NCBI RefSeq assembly: GCF_027172205.1
Contig: NC_070607.1
Coordinates: forward strand, 3,730,001 to 3,794,000
Length of the DNA: 64,000 nt
From: Podarcis raffonei
Taxonomy: Eukaryota; Chordata; Lepidosauria; Squamata; Lacertidae
Direction of reading: 5' to 3'
Made by a program: the position numbers and the translations under genes. Below the pieces are notes generated by a model. That model worked only from the letters and a program-made list of their open reading frames with translations. It was not told the DNA's origin and did no database searches. Numbering within the stretch: position 1 is the stretch's first letter; the number at the start of each line of letters is the position of its first letter. Positions 47,870 through 60,211 of the stretch are shown in pieces.

Positions 47870-47989
47870 TCACAGCTGCAGGGACCGCCGCTTCCTCCCC
47901 AGCGTGTTGCGATGGTTGTAGGGCCTCATCTTCATTTCCACAAAGGGTATGGAGAACTCGTGTCCTTTCCAGTGGTACCAGTTAATACC
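47870..47989 (-). CDS. TNR: Tenascin-R, terminal coding exon (fibrinogen-like C-terminus)
   Basis: This exon encodes the last 39 residues and the TGA stop. It starts [20 protein letters not shown], the conserved C-terminal part of the fibrinogen-like domain, and ends GRKRRSLQL. The acceptor TTTGCCCACAG|GGT begins the exon in phase 0, matching the donor of the previous exon. The human tail as I recall it is RPYNHRLMAGRKRQSLQF; here it reads [18 protein letters not shown], with the same length. Tenascin-R is a secreted extracellular-matrix glycoprotein of the central nervous system, made by oligodendrocytes and some neurons, found at nodes of Ranvier and in perineuronal nets, and it binds lecticans, contactin and sodium-channel beta subunits. 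The globular fibrinogen-like end is a ligand-binding module. Confidence 0.97.
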   Translation of the reverse strand, partial: GINWYHWKGHEFSIPFVEMKMRPYNHRNTLGRKRRSLQL

Positions 47990-48035
47990 CTGTGGGCAAA
48001 GCAGGGGGAAAGTCATTGCCAAAGGGATGGGGATA

Positions 48036-48266
48036 CAGTGGTACATCGGGTTACAGACGCTTCAGGTTACAGACACTTCAGGTTAAAGACTCTGCTAACC
48101 CATAAATATTACCTCGGGTTAAGAACTTTGCTTCAGGATCAGAACAGAAATCACGCAGCGGCAATGGGAAGCCCCATCAGCTAAAGTGCTGCTTCAGGTT
48201 AAGAACAGTTTCAGGTTAAGAACAGACCTCCAGAACGAATTAAGTTCTTAACCTGAGGTACCACTG
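48036..48266. mobile_element. TA-flanked CAGTGGTACC MITE in the last TNR intron
   Basis: The ends are CAGTGGTACATCGGGTTA and TTAACCTGAGGTACCACTG between TA dinucleotides. It occupies almost a quarter of the 1000-bp last intron, and its nearer end is 46 bp from the 3' splice site used for the terminal exon. 231 bp, no coding capacity. Confidence 0.9.
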
Positions 48267-48935
48267 TACTTGGGATAATTCAGGTAGCATAACAAAACGG
48301 GAGGAGTGGAACAGGGCACTCACAACCACTTCCTACTGAAATACTTTTAAGGCTTAAAAAAAGCAGGATTGGCTTTATTCTGTTTATAATTATAAGATTT
48401 AAACCTCAGAGCACTTTCATTCAAAGTACATTAGGCCTGATTTGCACGTTCAGAAGAATGAAGTGATAGAGTTGGTAAAGAGGACTGCTTTGGGCTTTGG
48501 CAGGAAGACCATTTTAAGGAATGCTCCCCACGTGAAAAGCTTAGTTTAAGTAGAATACTAACATAGCTGGAAGAGGGAGAGGCAAAATAAACTTTCTCCC
48601 TGATAGCCCAGTGCTCTCTGCCACCCCAGAAGTTGTAGCACTGCATTATTAGCATTGTACAGACGAGGACTTGAGATGACAGAAGCCTCCGCTATACCAC
48701 TTTAGACTGCAGGTAGGAAATTATATTTTTTAAAATAAAAAACCCCCAATTCCCTGTATAAAAACTTCACACAGACATAAAACCACCCTATGAAAGAAAA
48801 CTACTTTGTGTAGTGCTTTCACTGCTGTGCTGGTTCACTATAAGCAGGGAGCTTGTCACCAGGTGATGAGAGCTCATGATCTTAACCACGCAGCTCTCTT
48901 CTGATGAGCTAAGAGGCTTGCAAAACGTATCATTA

Positions 48936-49211
<276 letters not shown>

Positions 49212-49290
49212 TCATGCATGTATGTTTGTCGCTCGGTGGCTGCACTGGTTTTGGCTCTGTGCTTGTCCTCACTTCCGCTTTTCCCTCTGC

Positions 49291-49505
49291 TTTCTCCTGG
49301 GAAAACCCTCTCTTTACTTCTGAATCGGAGCAAACGCCAGTCGGGTTTTTCAGTGGATTGACGTTTGATCTGATTCAGCGTTAAACGGCAGGTGTTCCCG
49401 TGGAAAGCAGTGAGGTGAATAGAAAACTACTCCGACCCATGTCTAGAAAGCATGGGACAAGTGGAAAACTGCTTGGACCCCTGCTTTCTAAGGGCAGGAC
49501 AAGCA
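49291..49505 (+). repeat. Dispersed repeat, copy A (GAATCGGAGCAAACG)
   Basis: TTACTTCTGAATCGGAGCAA, GTTTGATCTGATTCAGCGTT and CGTGGAAAGCA also occur, diverged, at 60433-60640. The GAATC..GCAAAC and GTTTGATC..GATTC words are inverted to each other, so it is a small fold-back element. Family unknown. Confidence 0.6.
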
Positions 49506-50869
49506 AAGTGCGTACGAGCCCCGAGTTGTGAGAGTGGCCCAAATTAATAAGCAAGCAGAAGCAACTTCTGGAGGTGGCTGCACGTATGTGGTGCACAGTG
49601 TGGGAGTCTTTTTGTGTTTCAGGCAGCCTGACGTATTGTTTGACACCCTCTCCCCCAGTACATGCATCTTTTATGCTATTTCCAAAGCCATATTAGTCTC
49701 TGGCAGCATCTTCTAGGCTGGTTAAGAGCACCTGCTGTTGCATCGACACCACTGTTTTCTCATCGTCCCACCCTCAAGAACAACTAGTGTAATTACATGA
49801 CTCATTAGGCATGTCTACCTCATAGCATCACGGATGGCAAAGGAAGCCCTCTCCCTATCCTCATTCCGATCAGGAGGGCATAGGGCATGTCTCCTCACTG
49901 CCTTGGCATCAGGGATGTGTGCCAGTCTCTCCCCCCTCCCCCATTCAGAGTGAAGAAAGGAGTGCAGCATGGCAGAGGGTATTCTCCCCACCCAAACTGT
50001 TTGCTTATGCGCATGTGCTTATGAACACACAAAGCAAATAACTGGGCCTGGAACACGGAGTTCTTAAACTCCCTAGCGAGGAACATCTGTGTGGACACTT
50101 CTCCTCTGGGCGGGGATTCTATAACACAGGAGACTGTCCTTTTTACATCCTTCTGCTTCTGAGGAGACTCTCTATTCTATCATGCTTCTAAACTTATCAG
50201 ACATGTGTCTGGGGGCTCCACACACACACACAGCCTATTTTGAAACAACTTTTGGGTTTTGTACCTGAGAGGTTTTCTTACCTGTATTGTATTTGCTGCC
50301 TGCATTGAAATGTAAGTAAACCTTTTTTGATTATCTTACTAAAAATGTGTGGTTCCCTTTCTGCAATTAGGGTGATGAAAGGGAGGTCCAGAGACCACAA
50401 ATAAAAGGGATAAAAATGTGTAATTGCCTTATTCCTAAACTTTAGTAAGATGCAAAACATGCAAGTGTTGTACTCTGCTAAAACAGCTTCACAGCCAACC
50501 TACTTTTCATATTCCTTGCACAAACACGGGATAGGAGGTATAAATTTCAGTGTACAGATTTAATCAGTCCATCACCTACACATTGCCATCAGTATGGCTT
50601 GAGGAACGTGGAAAGCTCCAGTTGCCATAACAGGTGAACACTTTGTCACCCTTTGAGCTCCTTTGAAAATTCACTGATTGCGGGGACGGGAGAGAGAGAA
50701 AAACAAAAATGTTTGCAAAAATCACCCCACCCCATTTTTGGCTCAGCATTAGACTGGGTTCCATTTTAGAAGCTCATCATCACTGATAGATACAAGGAGG
50801 AGACAGATGTTTACATGTTTTGGCCAAGTGTTATATGGGAGCATATGAATCTGCAGTCTAGGGTTTCAG

Positions 50870-50985
50870 ATGAATGGGTCCATCTACCTCATCTAAGCCA
50901 CTGCTTAGATCTCTTATGTGGAGATGTCAGGGGTTGAACCCGGGACCTTTTGCATGCAAAGAAGGATCACCACCAAGCTATGTTT
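50870..50985 (-). mobile_element. tRNA-Ala-type SINE fragment
   Basis: GGAGATGTCAGGGGTTGAAC, CCGGGACCTTTTGCATGCAA is the reversed tRNA-like head of the SINE seen at 39888. Confidence 0.65.
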
Positions 50986-51269
50986 GTTATATCCTCAGGA
51001 GACACTTGGGCTTACCTACTATTATAAAGGCCACATTGCATACTTTCAAAAAAGCTGTTGCATGGGTCCTATTTGTATATTCCCACCTTATGAATTAAAC
51101 TGGAGAAGGAGGAGAATGAAATACATGGGTGGGGGTGGAGATAAATAGAAATGTGATTGGTTTGCATGGAGAGAATTGGCTGATCTCTCATGTGGGTGAG
51201 GCGAGAGCTGTTAAGCCTGAGGAAAAAAGTCTTGGAGTAGCGAGTGGGGAATGCGCCCTGAATCTGTAC

Positions 51270-51431
51270 CAGCGGTGCCATTGTAGTCCCCTATCCGAAG
51301 CTTGTACAGGCTCCTGGCATCTCCAATGGAGAACTTGTCATAATATGCGAAGGCTGTTTCCTGGCCGTCTCTCATATCTATCCGCAATTCATAGCGCCCC
51401 TGTGATGTGATCTTGTGCATATTGTCTAGTC
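51270..51431 (-). CDS. TNR: Tenascin-R, fibrinogen-like domain exon
   Basis: This 162-bp exon encodes [20 protein letters not shown], then [20 protein letters not shown] and [13 protein letters not shown], with split Gly codons at both ends (phase 1 to phase 1). It matches the human TNR stretch [20 protein letters not shown] as I recall it with conservative changes only. The acceptor is TTTCTAG and the donor G|GTACAG; the GTAC donor is weaker than its neighbours. The domain piece forms the central beta-sheet of the fibrinogen fold. Confidence 0.97.
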
Positions 51432-52242
51432 CTAGAAAGACAATAAAAAAGAGTTTATAGGATTGCATGCCTAGAAATCATGCGAACAGCACAGTGTAAG
51501 AACTGGCTCTCAATGCACATGCTGCGATGTGGAATTGGGAGTAAAAGCAGAGTGGAAATTTGCCATAATCCATGTTGTAATCCATGTTGTTGTTGTTGTT
51601 GTTCAAACCCCTCTGTCCTGAGTCTAGCCTTTGTTGTCCAGGACTGGATTGCCCAAATTGGATGTGGGTTCTGGATAATGGGACCCAGAAGCCAAGCCTC
51701 ATGCTAAAATGTCCATTTGTTGCTCTGTGCTTCCTCCCCAACCTAACTGGCCATTATAAGAATGCATGGAGTCACGTGTAGGTCCGCAATAAAAAACACC
51801 ATTGTCTGTTGACTCTTTATAAAGTTCCATGAGAACTGGGAAATAACTATTTTATCCCAATATTCCATAACCCAAGGGTGGGGAACAGGAACCCCTCCAA
51901 TTGTGTGTGCTACCTGTGTGGGGCCACCCATGTGTCAGTCACCTGGCAGTACCATGACAGCAGGCGACAACTTCAAAGGACAGAATCAGGAATGCACTCC
52001 TAATTTTTCCTTTCTTCCTTTGCAGGTGCAAAGTGCATTTAAGAAAGATTTTTTTTGCCTTTGCCATCCAACAAGTTCAAGCTGGGCAGCAAGGCACAAT
52101 GTTCCTTTGCAGGAGCAACTTGAATCTGAGCTTTGTGTGCCAAGAAAATGCCCTGCCACAAATGAGGCTTGCAGCTGGATTCGGCTCTATGAGAAATCCT
52201 GCTTACAGAAGAACTGTTGGGAGCACATTCTGAGACCCCTGA

Positions 52243-52246
52243 CTCT

Positions 52247-52293
<47 letters not shown>
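52243..52293. repeat. (TTTC)n pyrimidine repeat
   Basis: A pure pyrimidine run of about 51 bp, mostly TTTC units, in a TNR intron. It directly adjoins TTTTTATTTATTTTC, so it may be the tail of an unidentified minus-strand retroelement extending to the right. Confidence 0.85.
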
Positions 52294-53715
52294 ACTGTTT
52301 TTATTTATTTTCATGGTACAGAAGATAAATTTTGAGGAAACAATTGTTACAACAGTAAACAACAAGTAACTTGGCCTGATAAAAGTACAGACTTTTATCA
52401 TGCCATGTGTTAAAGTTTCATTTGATTCCTCTAAGAGATCATGCCAGATTTCCCCATGAGTGCTGGGTGGATTCCAGCCACAGTCTGATCAACTTATGTA
52501 TTCAATAAACATTTGCCATATGAGAAACTAACATGCCAGGTGAGAGCGGCAAAGGGCAAACGCAACCCTGGCTGTTTCTTTGAAGCCATGTCTTTTTCTG
52601 GCCCATACCTGACTTCAGGTGTGGGGCAGGTGGGCTTGGCTGTGGCAAAACAGCCTCATGAGCCAAATTTTGATCCCTGGTGGCCCCAATTTGGCCTGTG
52701 TGACATAAGCTGTTGCTTTGGCCGTGCCTCACATAAATTGTTGCCAGTACTCTGGCCTCTACAGCCAGCTCCTCCACGGTCCCCTGATTGCCCCCAACCC
52801 ACAACTGTTTCAAGAATGGAATAAACTCATCAGACGTAGCCTTGGGCTCATCGGCTACACATATTTCTGCCTGTAGGTTGAATTGTTTTTCTGCAATCTT
52901 TCTTCCTCACAGATAGCTCAAGAGAAAATAAAACAAGTTATATTTTCGGCAGTGCTAAAATTCCTACTTTTGCCACTAAAAATACTCTGCTCTGCTGGGG
53001 TTATATACCAGTTTGCAAGCCAGGCTCTTCTTGCCCTCTGGAAGGATCCTGGTAATTGTAGTTTGGTGAACGTGTTGAGAATTATGTGTTAGAGACCTTG
53101 AGCTCCTCTCATAGAGCAGCAGTTCCCAGAGTTCCCTGGGGTGGTGGAATTATTATCAAATCAGTTTAATTATGTAGTGTTGATACATCCTTCCTACGCA
53201 CCAGAGATAGGGCTAACATATTTTGCATTAGATGTACATTTGCTTGATGTAACCCAAAAGAATTCCTCGGTTTATGCTTGGGCTTTTCCCTCAGCAGAAA
53301 CTGCCAATCATGCTGAATACAGAGTTTATCTGTGATGCAGACAAAGCGCATTGAAATGGAACAAAATGACTCCATCTAGCTTGTTTTGTGAGCAAAAGGA
53401 TGTTTGACCACAGTTCCATGGGGGCTAAAGGGCAATTAAGCTTGCTGCACTACCTAACAAATGAAGCAGCGACCAGGTCCCAGTTACGAGCCTTTCATGC
53501 CACAGAGCCCATCATTAATGAGGAACACGGACAGGACAAAGAATGGAGAAACCTGACAAGTCAAAAGGCAGATTGATGGAGAATGCAGGAAGAGTGAAAG
53601 AGACAGATAACTGTCTGATGATGCACAGAAGGCAAAGAAGAAATGAATGACACACACAGAGAGAAACCAAGTGTGCCTGTTGCAAGACGATATGATGGAC
53701 AGGTGTCTGGTTTCA

Positions 53716-54000
<285 letters not shown>

Positions 54001-54509
54001 TCAGGTTTTAAAGTTCAGATATAAAACCTCAGGTGTCCCCATAGATTATTGTATATACACGAACATATGTATGCTCTGGGCAGAGTCACTGCCCATCATA
54101 CATTCTTTTTATAATGCCTTCCTAGCTGTTCCAGAAAAGACTGAAATATTGTCCTGCTGCCATCCTCATTCCAGAAAACAAGGGATGCACCCCAGGTTTA
54201 TCTGATCAACTTTTGCTGGACCACCTTTCAAGCGAGTCACTGTGGCAGGATGGGTATTATATTGGATATGTACCATCCTTGCTCAGCCATGAGAATATAA
54301 AATTATCAGCAACAGAACCCAGGTTTCAACTTTTGTGTTCAAATCAAAGAGAAGCACATTTAGCTCCACAGCACAGAGCAACTCTGTAGGGCCCTTAGCA
54401 TGAAATTGGACAGGCAGGCTTTGAAGTGGATAGCACAGAAAAACACTTTCCTTCAAAACTCTATGTTGGCTGTATTAAGAATCCATACTGTACGTTTATT
54501 TGGCTTTTA

Positions 54510-54751
54510 CAGTGGTACCTCAGGTTACATACGCTTCAGGTTACATACGCTTCAGGTTACAGACTCCACTAACCCAGAAATAGTACCTCGGGTTAAGAAC
54601 TTGGCTTCAGGGTGAGAACAGAAATCATGTGGTGGCGGCGCGGCAGCAGCAGGAGGCCCCATTAGCTAAAGTGGTGTCTCAGGTTAAGAACAGTTTCAGG
54701 TTAAGAACGGACCTCCAGAACGAATTAAGTTCTTAACCCGAGGTACCACTG
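54510..54751. mobile_element. TA-flanked CAGTGGTACC MITE, complete
   Basis: Ends CAGTGGTACCTCAGGTTA and TTAACCCGAGGTACCACTG between TA dinucleotides, 242 bp. The interior repeats ACATACGCTTCAGGTT in tandem near the left end. It lies in the 5.6-kb TNR intron. Confidence 0.9.
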
Positions 54752-55183
54752 TACAGGTATGTGTTCTGTGCCAGGAGCAGTATGGATTTAAAGCTAGACT
54801 GTCCACTCTTGAGGACAACTGTCCTCTCCCTGACTTAGGCTACACCTGTACATGAGCTCATAACAGCTCCCTGACTTTCTTGAGTCTTGAAGTTTTCCCC
54901 CCAAGAAAGTAAACACTATTCCCTGTTCAGCTAACTTCCTCCACAAACTCCCTCCATTGATTTCCTTGGCTTTCACATCCACCATTGTTAAGCTTAGAAA
55001 GGTACCACAGCTGCAAGAGTTCCAGTGCCGGCTTGCGCTTCCTACTGCCACATGTCAAGGTGCATCTGCTTCCCTGTTTATTAACATTCAGGAGAATTTA
55101 AATACATTCATGTTAACCTGGGAATATGAGGGCTGAAATATACTGCTTCTGACAACCATGAAATTGTTAGTTGTGAGGACATG

Positions 55184-55789
55184 TGTCATAGAGCGAGCCG
55201 GTCAGTAAATCACACAGTGATTTACTCTTTATTAGCAAAAACACGATCTTCATAGACTTGGCTGAGTGTCAGGCCTAATGAGCACAACAGCTCATCCACG
55301 ATAGGTCTTACTCCATGAAACCATTTGCCAAGACTAAAGGTCCCCACCTTCCCACAGCCGTCTATGTCTCCTCCTCTCTGGTGCTTTTTCCAAGCGATTG
55401 GAGTCTGTGCCTGGATGCAGCCTATCTTTGCGCCACCTGTTTCATCCCTCTCCTGGGAGGAAGGGTTCTGGGAGGAAGGGAGCTTGTTGCAGCAGGAGTG
55501 GTGGACACCTCCGACTCTTCACCAGCCTGACTCATCTCTGCTTCTGGACCTGCCTCCTCTCACTCGCTTGCTTCAGATTCTGCCTCTGATTCTGGACTTC
55601 TGCCACAGACTCTCCCAGCTCACTAAGCCCTGTTACCTCTTCAGCTTCTGACACGTCCTCTTCCTAGTCTTCTCCTCTGACCACTCATCGTTGTCCCACT
55701 ACCAATCCCTGGGCTCTGAGCCTTCCTCCCTTGGTGGTTCCTCAGCTGGTTCCACCCACCATTTCTCCGCGTCCAACCAGTCCATGACA
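55184..55789 (-). mobile_element. Solo LTR (fossil LTR retroelement)
   Basis: The element has TGTCAT and ATGACA ends and is flanked by ACATG and AAATG, a 5-bp duplication with one mismatch. On the minus strand an AATAAA (55228-55233) lies about 45 bp from the 3' end, as in the R region of many LTRs. No internal part remains. A more diverged relative is at 28080-28605. Family not determined (gypsy-like or endogenous retrovirus). A fossil of moderate age. Confidence 0.75.
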
Positions 55790-56406
55790 AAATGGGACTC
55801 TTTTTAAATATTCTTCATGTTTAAAAACAATTGTATTATTTTACTGTTTGGTTGTTTGCCACCCTAGGCTCCGTCGAGAGGAAAGATGGGGCAAAAATGT
55901 AATCAATACTAATAGTGATAATGTTGGGTGCCAGATAGTTTAAAAGCAAAAGTCAGCCCTATGTCATCCTGGCTTCTTTGCACACCTTGCAGCTGCAGCT
56001 GCAGCTATTCAATCACAGTGGACTGCATTCTCTTGCTTTGAAATATTCATGCATGGTACCTGGTCACCCATCAGGTATCTACTTAGCCACCCACCAGGCA
56101 GCTGAAGAAAAACTTACCACCTTCCCTTTTGCCTGAGCAATGTCTGCTCCCCGTTGCTAACTGATAAGGCCACAGACAACCTTGCCCATTACTCTTTGGC
56201 TAAACTCTTCATGGTGGTACACCGTCCCCTTCATTAGCAGCCTTCCTCTGTACTCTGGTACATGGGGCTGGATTTCCCAGGTCCATGTTACTCCTGCCTT
56301 AAGACAGGAATTGATCATCTGGTTCCACAAGGAATGACATTTCCCTAATGTCACGCTTTTTATGATGGAGGACCGCTGTAGCCACCCCTAACGACACGTT
56401 CTCAAG

Positions 56407-57240
56407 ATGGAGGGTGAGGGAACAGCTGCAGTCGCCTGCGGCTCCTGCGCAATGTTTGCCATCTTGCCAAAGGTTGCAGGCAGCTTTACCTGCAGCAATT
56501 GCATGTTGATTGCCCTCTTAGAAGACAAAGTCCAGCAACTGGAGGAACGTGTAGCTACGCTCCAAAGAATTAGAGAGCTGGAGCTCTTCTTGGAAGCAAC
56601 AGAGCACACCGTCTCCACCAAGGAGGAGACAGGGGACTCCCCTGAGAAGGAGGCTAGTTCACCAACACAGGAGCCAGATATATGGAGAAACGTGACTCAA
56701 AGAAGTAGGAGGCCCAGGGTTCGCTCTGATTGTTTAGAAATACACAATCGCTTTGAAGTCCTCTCCCCTAGCATGGAAAACGAAGAACAGACTCCATTTG
56801 AGGATCTCTCCCTCATTACAGTCAATCAGGTATATGAAGACGAGCAGCAATGTCAGTCCTCAGGGAATGTGCAGGCGACCTTGGAATGGACAGCTCACGG
56901 AAGAACCCCGACTGAGGGGAACAGAAGCAGTGATCTGTGGGCCTGACAAGATGTCTCGGGAGGTATGCTGTCTCCCCGGGGCTAAGATCCAAGATGTAAC
57001 TGAAGCTTCTGTACTCTTAAGGGTCATTATACACTCTGGTTACCAGCCTGTGAGCAGGAACAACCCAATGCCCTCATGGGTGCTCTGACTCTGTCATCAA
57101 TATGGCGCCTCTTAGCAGTAAGCACTTCACAGCTATGGAAGGCTGTCAACAGGGGATACAAAGATATAATGCGCTTTCTGAAAGATGCTCTGAAAAGGTA
57201 CCTATGTGCTGGTCCTCCGCATTACCAGGAGGCACATTGG
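56407..57240 (+). pseudogene. CR1-type LINE ORF1, degraded copy
   Basis: A frame of 179 codons opens at 56407. Near the start it has C-x2-C-type pairs (CGSCAM, CSNCML) like the zinc-finger part of CR1 ORF1, followed by a heptad-like stretch (LLEDKVQQLEERVATLQRIR). In another frame near 56905-57030 come LRGTEA, SREVCCLPGAKIQDV and VIIHSGYQP, which correspond to the esterase (SGNH) part of CR1 ORF1. The usual GDSLLRGTE reads EEPRLRGTE here, so the catalytic Ser is gone, and the frame is shifted. The copy lies antisense in a TNR intron. Family call from memory. Confidence 0.7.
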
Positions 57241-57655
57241 AAAGCAAGACGGTAATATTTATATAGAATGCAAATGTAAAATCCTTACAAGTGAAAATGT
57301 GAGCGAAACTGGCTTTGTACCACACCTTGATTAACATTTCGTAGGACCACAAAGAACCAGGAAAAGTTGCTTCTGAGGCGAAATCCTGCCTGCTAGCCTT
57401 TCGGGGGCCATCCTGGGTCTATTGTGTGCTTGCTGTAGCTGCCATATGTTGAGCAGTGAAATGCAAATTTTGAAAGACACCGTCGATTAATTTCCTTGAT
57501 AGCATCATGAATCAACTCCAGCTTCACTCTCCAAAGGAGTTGCATGTGTCAAATAAATCACCAGGAATCTCTCAGAGTGTAACTATTATTAACTTAGTCC
57601 CTAAGGCATGGAAAATAGAGTACCCTGGTGAGATGGTTCTAGTTATTGACTAGTG

Positions 57656-57729
57656 CCTTTTTCTCTTCTCTTCTCTTCTCTTCTCTTCTCTTCTCTTCTC
57701 TTTTCTTTTCTTTTCTTTTCTTTTCTTTC
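57656..57729. repeat. 74-bp pyrimidine tract, (TTCTC)n then (TTTTC)n
   Basis: About eight TTCTC units change into five TTTTC units without any purine. It lies in a TNR intron. Confidence 0.95.
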
Positions 57730-57901
57730 ACAGCCTAACTACACAATTAAAGGCATGCAACACTGTTCCCTACTCCTGGCCTCTTGGTTTTTCAAAGAGA
57801 AAAAGCTGCTTTGGGAGGGGCAATTTAAAAGTTGTACCAGGTGCTAATTAACCCTTCCCCTGACTGTTGCTGGACTCCAGGCTGCTACCTCCACAGATTA
57901 T

Positions 57902-57951
57902 TGTGTTTTATCCTCACAAAGATACATGTGTTTTATCCTCACAAAGATACA
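57902..57951. repeat. Perfect 25-bp tandem duplication
   Basis: The unit begins TGTGTTTTATCCTCACAAAG and is present twice, back to back, without a mismatch (57902-57926, 57927-57951). It looks recent. Confidence 0.95.
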
Positions 57952-58072
57952 TATGGGGAGAAAAACTGTGTGGATTTGGAGCAGAGAAGCAGCAGAGGGA
58001 TAAAACATTTAGGCCCCATTTATCCATTCTAACTCCTTCCCTCCTTTTTCTCAAAAAAGAAAAATTGTGTGT

Positions 58073-58123
<51 letters not shown>
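58073..58123. repeat. (GA)n microsatellite
   Basis: About 25 GA units with one AA interruption. Confidence 0.95.
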
Positions 58124-58124
<1 letters not shown>

Positions 58125-58386
58125 CCTCTTCACATAAATTTAAATAACAGTGTGTGCATTGTATCCTCCACAACAGCTAAAATGGACGCCATCTTGTCAA
58201 GCAAGCTACAGGGTAGACCTTAGAACCCAGCAAAGTTGAGGCTCCTCCTGCACAGTTGTCATTCATCATTGTGGGACTGTGCTTCCAGGCTGCCCATTGC
58301 CTCTGCTCTCTTAAGATATGGGATGTAGTGGCCAAATTTATACTGTTAGAACTGCTTCACATATTACATTTATCTAAAATACTATA

Positions 58387-58620
58387 AAGGTAAAGGGACC
58401 CCTGACCGTTAGGTCCAGTCGTGACTGACTCTGGGGTTGCGCACTCATCTCACTCTATAGGCTGAGGGAGCCGGCGTTTGTCCACAGACAGCTTCTGGGT
58501 CATGTGGCCAGCATGACTAAGCCACTTCTGGTGAACCAGAGCAGTGCACGGAAACGCCGTTTACCTTCCCACCAGAGTGGTACCTATTTATCTACTTGCA
58601 TTTTGACGTGCTTTCGAACT
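58387..58620 (-). mobile_element. Sauria SINE, 5'-truncated
   Basis: The BovB-like tail (reverse of AAAGGTAAAGGGACCCCTGA) and the body (AAACGCCGTTTACCTTCCCA, TATCTACTTGCATTTTGACG) are present. The tRNA-like head is missing because the copy stops at GCTTTCGAACT. No target duplication seen. Confidence 0.88.
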
Positions 58621-59474
58621 AAGTGTGAACAGTGAGTGAGGATAAACTTGTTTTTGCAAATATATGCATCATATATATATTGCATCATATGTACTTACTA
58701 GTCACAAGGAAGCCAGGATTGGCTGAAGCACCCTACTGAAAAGATCCTTCGCATCCTGGTAGTCTGGCTCTTGCAAGAATGGGGGTGACAATGTTCACCA
58801 TATGTAGGCAGATTTCAAGTGCAGAAATGAACACTGCCTGCTTTGGCTATGTGCTGGTTCAGGGAGCGAAGGTCATCACACTTCCCAGGCACAGTGACAT
58901 TTTCACGTCTCCTACCACTGGGTTGGTAAAGCTTGGCACCTGTTGTCCCTTAGAGCCCTGCCCTTCTAACTGAATTTTGCTACAATAAAATTCCAACTTA
59001 CTTTCTTGGTTTAAGGCTCTTTTTAAAAAGATAGAGAAAGCTGTCAGCTGCCTTAGACTGTCCTAGGCCAGTTTAAAAGCGAAGAGATAAAAAGAGGAGG
59101 AAAAACATTATCCTACGACATGTTGTCAAAAGTTCAAAATATAACTCAGTAGTCGCTGTGTGTGAAGTGGCAGACATTGTGCTGCATCTTGCCTTAGTGC
59201 TCATGTGCTCAATTGTGAGCTTGATGCATACGCTTTTCCCTCCCCATGGAGAGACTTAATTTCTAGAAACTAAGGAAAGTACTCAACCATGAAGAATTAT
59301 AACTTCAGCCACTCAGTTTAACAAAATGTTAATAAGGCATTCCACACATACCCGACTCGAATATTGGACTCATGAATCACATAACTCTGTGAAGCCATTA
59401 AACCCTCATAAATATGACTTTTTGATTGAAGAAGAAGAAGAGGACTTGCATAACAAGTTTGTTTGCTCACTTAC

Positions 59475-59626
59475 AATCCATCCGCCTCCATCCGTGGTCA
59501 TATCACAGTACACTTGCACTCTCTGGCCAAGATCCCCATTAAGAGAGATGGTGTAAACACCGTTCATCATGTCGCCATTCATCAAATGTTGGGCACAATC
59601 TTGAGGATTCATAAACACACGACCTC
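59475..59626 (-). CDS. TNR: Tenascin-R, first fibrinogen-like domain exon
   Basis: The exon (152 bp) completes a Gly codon and encodes [18 protein letters not shown], the [19 protein letters not shown] part and [10 protein letters not shown]. It links the last FN3 repeat to the fibrinogen-like domain. PQDC and VYCD carry the first disulfide pair. TTDGGGWI is the hallmark of fibrinogen-like domains. The acceptor is TTTTACAG|GA and the donor ATT|GTAAGT (phase 1 to phase 0). Human TNR has [20 protein letters not shown] at this place (from memory). Confidence 0.97.
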
Positions 59627-59837
59627 CTGTAAAATTAGTGCAGTGAACACGTCAGCAGTGATATCACACCTCTGCTTGCCTATAACATTGGCAAACACTT
59701 TTGTTCATGATAAGCCAAGACCATGACAGGGAGGTCAGATCCTGTGAATGCTCTTGCTGTATGGAGAATAAATTGTGCCCATTTTTAAATTTAAATCAGT
59801 TTTGCTGATAACGGGGACACTAAGGGACACTTCGAGT

Positions 59838-60211
59838 CTGTTTAGCCTGGAGAAGAGGAGGTTAAGGGGTGATATGATAGCCATGTTCAAATATATAAAA
59901 GGATGTCATATAGAGGAGGGAGAAAGGTTGTTTTCTGCTGCTCCAGAGAAGCGGACATGGAGCAATGGATCCAAACTACAAGAAAGAAGATTCCACCTAA
60001 ACATTAGGAAGAACTTCCTGACAGTAAGAGCTGTTTGACAGTGGAATTTGCTACCAAGGAGTGTGGTGGAGTCTCCTTCTTTGGAGGTCTTTAAGCAGAG
60101 GCTTGACAACCATATGTCAGGAGTGCTCTGATGGTGTTTCCTGCTTGGCAGGGGGTTGGACTCGATGGCCCTTGTGGTCTATTCCAACTCTATGATTCTA
60201 TGATTCTATGA
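59838..60211 (+). mobile_element. CR1 LINE 3' end, 5'-truncated
   Basis: [20 protein letters not shown] and [17 protein letters not shown] are encoded without interruption, followed by the 3' UTR (GGTTGGACTCGATGGCCCTT) and ATTCTATG octamers at 60196-60211. It is nearly the same as the copy at 33646-34338. It lies in a TNR intron, antisense to the gene. Confidence 0.93.
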
